Positions 59,387 through 64,000 of a DNA stretch of 64,000 nt are shown one piece after another. The stretch covers positions 30,276,001 through 30,340,000 of the forward strand of contig CM075656.1 of assembly GCA_037953625.1 (NCBI GenBank), in the 5' to 3' direction. The position numbers were made by a program, and so were the translations under genes. The stretch comes from Crotalaria pallida (lineage: Eukaryota > Streptophyta > Magnoliopsida > Fabales > Fabaceae). Positions within the stretch are counted from its first letter, which is position 1. Each line of letters begins with the position of its first letter. A model generated the notes under the pieces. That model did not search any database and was not told the DNA's origin. It saw only the letters and a list, made by a program, of their open reading frames with translations.

Positions 59387-62300
59387 TGTAACATCCCTAA
59401 TTTTAATCCCTAGTATAATTATAAGTTTTATCGAATTAAATAATTGTTTTCTTGAAATCAATCATTTAAGCGTTGGGCATTTTCATATAATATCCTATAA
59501 TATTTGTGAAAGTATATTTTCATTAATCGTATATTTCCAAAGTACTAACTTTATGACATCTCTATTTATATTAGGGTGACATGTAAACTATGTTATTGGT
59601 ATTCTCTTTAAATAATACTAATACTACTAATAAAATAAAAAAATATATAATAATAATGTTGTGTGTAGGTGTTGAAAAAAAAAAGAAAAAAGAAACAACA
59701 ACAACGTGAGTGTGTGTGCTGTGTGAAGGGGAAACGCTAAACACCCTTCTTCTTGGCCAAGTGAGCCGCCACCCCCCTATCCCTCAATGTCTCTCTCCCT
59801 CGTTAGCTCTCTCCCTCCGCCGCCTCCAAGCTTGCGGCCGCCAGCCACTGTCGCCACCATCACCGGCGTTGTTGACATCGTGTCTCTCTCTCCCTCTTCC
59901 GCGTCTCACTCTTCCTCTCTCCTTGGGCCGCTGCGCTGCTGCCACTCGAGTCCTCCATCCATTCTCAACTTGTGCCGCCAGCACTCACCATGAACTAGGA
60001 CCTCGCGATCTCCCTCTCTCTAAGTGCTACGAATCGCGAGTTCTAACCTTCCATTACCACCAAATGAAGCCAAGCCGCCGCCACCGTCAAAGATTGCAGA
60101 ACCGCGAACTGGAACCATGGACAAAAGTCAAGTTCGACGCCTCCTCCATGTTGTGTCTTTGTTGAAGGTTCAACCCAAAACCGAACCACCTCCGGTGTTG
60201 TCGCCACCCCTCCCTCAATCACCGCCACCGGCTTGCAAATCGCGAGCTGACCTTCATCCTTGCCTCCTCGTGTCACGTCTGCAGTGGGTTCGAATCGAAC
60301 TGCCATGAGGGGACCTTCACCAATCGCAAACCGGCAATCGTTGCGGGTCTGGACTGAACCACCGCCACCCTTAGGAGTTGCTGCCGTGCCTTCCCTCACT
60401 GCCTTGGTTGGGGTAACCATAAACCCCTTGGATTAATCTACAGCAATGAAGAAGATGAAGTGAGTCAAATCGGTTGGACCAGTGTTTCCATGAACCGAAC
60501 CGGGTTGAAGCGGATGTGGGTTTTTGCTGAACCGGAGTTTGTTGTTGCTGCTGGTTGGGTTCAACCGAGTTGGGTCGGTGCGAATGGTTGGATCGGGATC
60601 GAATGGACCGTTGCCGAATCGGGAGCTCTCTGCATGCCTTCAAATTGTTTCTAATAGAACCCTGAGGTAAGGGGTGTTTTACCTTGCTTTAGAGAGTACT
60701 TTCTGGTTAGTTATAATACCTGCGAAGAATATATGAGTATGTGTGTGATTGAATTTTTAGGTAATTAATCGAGACTAAAAGTAAAGGATGAAAATAAACA
60801 AAAGAAAATCTAATTGAATAGGGTGATTTGAAATATGTGTTTTAAGTGCAAAATGTGAATATGAAATATCGCATGTTATAGATTATGATGTAAGTGCTAT
60901 TTGATTATATATATATATATGCTCAAGGTTAAAATGCTAATGTGTATGGTTATTGGGAAAAATATAATTATGCTTGGACTGCACGTAAGTTGATCGTAGA
61001 TGGTGATGATATGTTGAACGATGAAAAGAGATAATAAATAAAGAAAAAAAAAGGGGAAATTGAATTGTATGAGAATATGTACAATTTATTATATGTTTGA
61101 GTTTGATATTTAGAATGGATAATATAGACCTAAGTGTAAATAATGAACTTAAAGCAAAAGAAGTTTAAATTGATACGTGTAATTTAATGGGTGTGCTAAA
61201 TGTTAGTTATTAATGTGTATGTCTAATTGAAGAAGTTGAAATTATTGTTAGTGCTTGTGATTAATTTGATATGACGATTTTCATGTATGCCTAACTGATA
61301 AGTACGAATTCTTGAAGTGTATTTATGCATGAATGATAAACGAGTTATGTGTTGTACGGTCTGAAGGTTAAGTGATATAAAGGGAAAGGATTAAATTAAG
61401 AATATGAAATTTAGTTATTATTTGTGACTGAGTATATGTGATTAACTGTTATGTATGTCTGGCGGATTAAATGAAATATATGTGTGTAGTACAATTGGTA
61501 ATTAAAAGATACAACAATTAAAGAGTAAGAGTATAAACCAAGAAAATGATTTAAATATGAAATGTGTATGTTCGGTGCTAGATGTGCATGATTGCTTATT
61601 TGCTAGTGTGCGTTGTGGAAATGTGTGAAAATGAATATATGTATATATACGGAATAGAAAGAGAATAAGGGCGATGCGGTTAAGCCGTAACCCAGAGGAA
61701 AAAGAAAAAGGGCGATGCGGTTAAGCCGTAACCCAGAGAAAAAGAAAAAGGGCGATGCGGTTAAGCCGTAACCCAGAGAAAATGAAAACGGGCGATGTGG
61801 TTAAGCCGTAACCCAGAGAAAATGAAAAAGGGCGATGCGGTTAAGCCGTAATCCAGAGAAAAAGAAAAAGGGCGATGCGGTTAAGCCGTAACCCAGAGAA
61901 AATGAAAAAGGGCGATGCGGTTAAGCCGTAACCCAGAGAAAATGAAAAAGGGCGATGCGGTTAAGCCGTAACCCAGAGGAAAAAGAGAAAAGAAAAGTGA
62001 AAGCAAGAAATAACAAAAATGAATGAAAAGAAAGAAAAGAGTAAAGGAAAGAGAAATGTATTAGAAATGAAGAAGAAAGTATATTAAGAAAAATGATAAG
62101 AATGATGGACGAAAGAAAAGATTATAGATGTGTATGGATTTGAATTGTTTGAGTTTGCTATGTTCTGAACTACGTGAAATGTTTGTGTTTGACTTTGTAG
62201 GTTATTATGTCTAGTTAGAAGCTATTCTCTACTTCATGTGTAAAGCTCACCCTTGCAACCATTTTTACAGGTTCAAAGTTTGAGCAGACACAGTTTCCGG

Positions 62301-62641
62301 CCGAGCAGGGGTACACTCCACACCGTGGAGTGTAATTTAGTTAAGAGAGAATTATATTCTTTTTACTATAATTAATTTATTTTGGTTTAGAAGCAATTTG
62401 TTGTAAGCCCTGAGTTTTGTTTTAATCTGTTAGCAGGGCATGAAAATCAAATTAGTATATATATAAATATTTTCTGAACTGTGCTGGTTTGACAGGTGAA
62501 AACTCTAAATTTTTGGGAAGTCCGATAAACAGAGGAAAATCTGTCGGATTTTCATTAAGATTTAAAAAGAAATTTTCAAGTCCAAATTAAAAATCAACTT
62601 AATTAGTTGTAATTAAGCTATGTAAATGTTAGGGTGTTACA
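59387..62641 (+). repeat. 3' LTR of element E
   Basis: 3255 bp, near-identical to the 5' LTR except that its 40-bp array has 8 copies instead of 12, which accounts for nearly all of the 156-bp length difference. Donor-like GAG|GTAAGG at 60666/60667 and acceptor-like TTTTACAG at 62270. Confidence 0.93.
61669..61985 (+). repeat. 40-bp minisatellite, 8 copies, in the 3' LTR of E
   Basis: Same unit as at 55226, starts at 61669, 61710 and then every 40 bases to 61950. One unit carries GATGTGG and one TAATCC. Confidence 0.95.
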
Positions 62642-63451
62642 GGTGGTCTCAATTTCAAGGACACAATTCAGTGGAATTATGCAGCTGTTGGCAAACAAGT
62701 CTCGCATATTGGAGCTAAGAAGGATCATCTTTGGGTCAAGTGGATTGGCTCTATTTACTTGAAGGACCAGGACTTCTGGAGCTGTGATAGTAAGCCAGGG
62801 GACAGTTGGCATTGGAAGCAAATCATCAAGGTGAAGAACATGTTAAAGGCTGGATTTATTAATGATCCCTGGACCTGCAGCTCTGATGGAAATTATATAG
62901 TAATCAGTGGATATGGTTTTCTTACAGGTCAAGGGCAAATGTTTCCTATGTGCAAGCTCATATGGAATCGACTCAATGTCCCTAAACATAGCTTTATTGT
63001 ATGGCTGGCTGCTCATAACAGGCTTAAAACCAGGGATCGTTTGAGCTTGTTTATGAGTACTGACCTACATTGTTGTCTTTGCTTGACTGGTTTGGAATCA
63101 AGAGATCACCTCTTCTTTGATTGTCCATGGAGTAACTCTTTGTTGGAAGCATTCTGCCTCTGGTTTGGTCTGGATAATTGGCCAAAAAGGTATGCCAACT
63201 GGTCTAGATGGACCAACTATGTATTTAAGGATAAAACAAGGAAAATGTGCATTCAGGCCTTGTACTCAGCTGCTGTTTATTTTACTTGGACTGAAAGAAA
63301 TAGAAGGAGGTTTGTAGGGAAGCAGAGATCTATTGATCAAGTGTTGAGGATGTTTAAGAGAGACATTTCTTGGCGTATAAGTAGTTGCATGCCAAAGTTT
63401 AGATTATGGAGGAATAAGGCATTAGTTAATAGGATTACTGCAGAATTATAA
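62642..63451 (+). pseudogene. LINE zf-RVT domain region, open frame
   Basis: Open from the insertion junction to TAA 63449-63451 (about 269 codons). Contains DHLWVKWIGSIYLKDQDFW, then LIWNRLNVPKHSFIVWLAAH, and the zinc-binding CCLCLTGLESRDHLFFDCPW, the hallmark of zf-RVT (PF13966) at the end of plant LINE ORF2. It is part of the 5'-truncated LINE, so it has no promoter or start of its own; the absence of stops suggests a young insertion or recent capture. Confidence 0.85.
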
Positions 63452-63601
63452 TTCCGATTCTTTTATAATAGTTTTAGGCAATCTCTTTGATTTGAACCCT
63501 TCCTAGAAGTTGGCAAATTATCGGGGTTGGCCTTTAGTTTTGTTCTTTGAATTTCATTGTGGTAATAAATTCTTTCTTCTACCAAAAAAATAATTCAAAA
63601 G

Positions 63602-64000
63602 TAAAAATGGAAGAACAATAGATGTAAAAAGTGAATTAATAACAACAACTGTAAGTTCAAGTTTATATATGCATTTTGTCAATCCAATTTTATCAGACGT
63701 TATTGAGAGAATACATGTGATGGTAACCTTGCAGAGGTGGGAACTGGGAACTTCCTTGCTACAAGTATTTCTTTTTTTTTTTTGGAAACATTTTTTTGAA
63801 TTGTGTGGAGCACTAATAGTCTATTTTATTTAAAATGAATTGAGAATCCGATTCCTCAAATCATCCTACGTGTGATAATCTGTTATCTTCAATATAATGA
63901 AAGGGAGATGTTATTTACACTCTTAACATTGCTTCTTACACCCAATTTTTATAATTTTTTGCACTAGCTTTTCAATATTACCCTTATCCTGCTATTCACA
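63602..64000. other. Intergenic, nothing recognised
   Basis: AT-rich flank after the LINE target-site duplication, with a T tract at 63770. No ORF, no paired repeats in view. Confidence 0.45.

Larger units (their letters stand above)
52948..62641 (+). mobile_element. Long-LTR gypsy-type element E, non-coding interior (LARD-like)
   Basis: LTRs of 3411 and 3255 bp begin TGTAACATCCC and end GGGTGTTACA. TSD GGTGG lies at 52943-52947 and 62642-62646 and, removed, restores the LINE frame. Primer-binding site TGGTATCAGAGC at 56362 and a purine tract before 59387 are intact. The 3.0-kb interior has no recognisable gag or pol, which fits a large retrotransposon derivative mobilised in trans (inference). 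The LTRs differ by few substitutions, so the insertion looks young. Confidence 0.92.
52601..63588 (+). mobile_element. 5'-truncated LINE, split by element E
   Basis: The 13-bp repeat AATAATTCAAAAG flanks it (52588-52600 and 63589-63601). The right side ends CTACCAAAAAAA, the A tail. The body starts inside reverse transcriptase and, apart from the insert 52948-62641, is about 1.3 kb. It encodes the end of LINE reverse transcriptase and an uninterrupted zf-RVT domain. Truncation at the 5' end is the normal outcome of target-primed reverse transcription. Confidence 0.87.

Overview
The window is AT-rich plant nuclear DNA, most likely from a dicot and probably a legume. The grounds are the spliced DUF620 gene with GT-AG introns, dense Stowaway and Mutator-like MITEs, a tRNA-derived SINE, a LINE with a zf-RVT domain, and Ty1/copia and long-LTR Ty3/gypsy elements; the exact species cannot be fixed by eye. 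Nearly everything outside one gene is transposon-derived. The ordering of insertions can be read from target-site duplications (TSDs) and empty sites.

Layout. 1-6.7 kb: two diverged copies of a block about 2.1-2.4 kb long, offset by about 4.55 kb. Between them lie a broken repeat-type CLE-like peptide gene and a SINE with an 18-bp TSD. 8.2-10.1 kb: a hAT-like element with an 8-bp TSD and a Mutator-like MITE with a 9-bp TSD. 11.8-27.6 kb: a Ty3/gypsy element (A) with LTRs of about 3.5 kb and a 5-bp TSD. Its 5' LTR is split by a second LTR element (B, minus strand, Tat-like, 13.4-19.2 kb). 27.6-36.7 kb: solo-LTR-like remnants and a dense MITE field that includes one MITE inserted in another. 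37.0-41.1 kb: the only intact host gene, a three-exon DUF620 gene on the + strand, with a MITE just upstream of its TATA-like box and more MITEs in intron 2. 43.5-47.2 kb: a decayed copia element cut off by the 5' LTR of a truncated gypsy element (C, 47.2-51.6 kb). 52.6-63.6 kb: a 5'-truncated LINE with a 13-bp TSD, split by a gypsy-type, apparently non-coding long-LTR element (E) with a 5-bp TSD.

No operon-like or defence-like system is visible. The most interesting signals are in the long LTRs. Related LTRs A and C carry clusters of short palindromes at matching positions but with different cores (CTCGAG against ATCGAT). LTRs A, C and E share donor-like and acceptor-like motifs that suggest an intron inside the LTR. 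LTR E has a 40-bp minisatellite with 12 copies in one LTR and 8 in the other. Other points of note are the disabled four-repeat CLE-like precursor and a Tat-type antisense ORF remnant in B.
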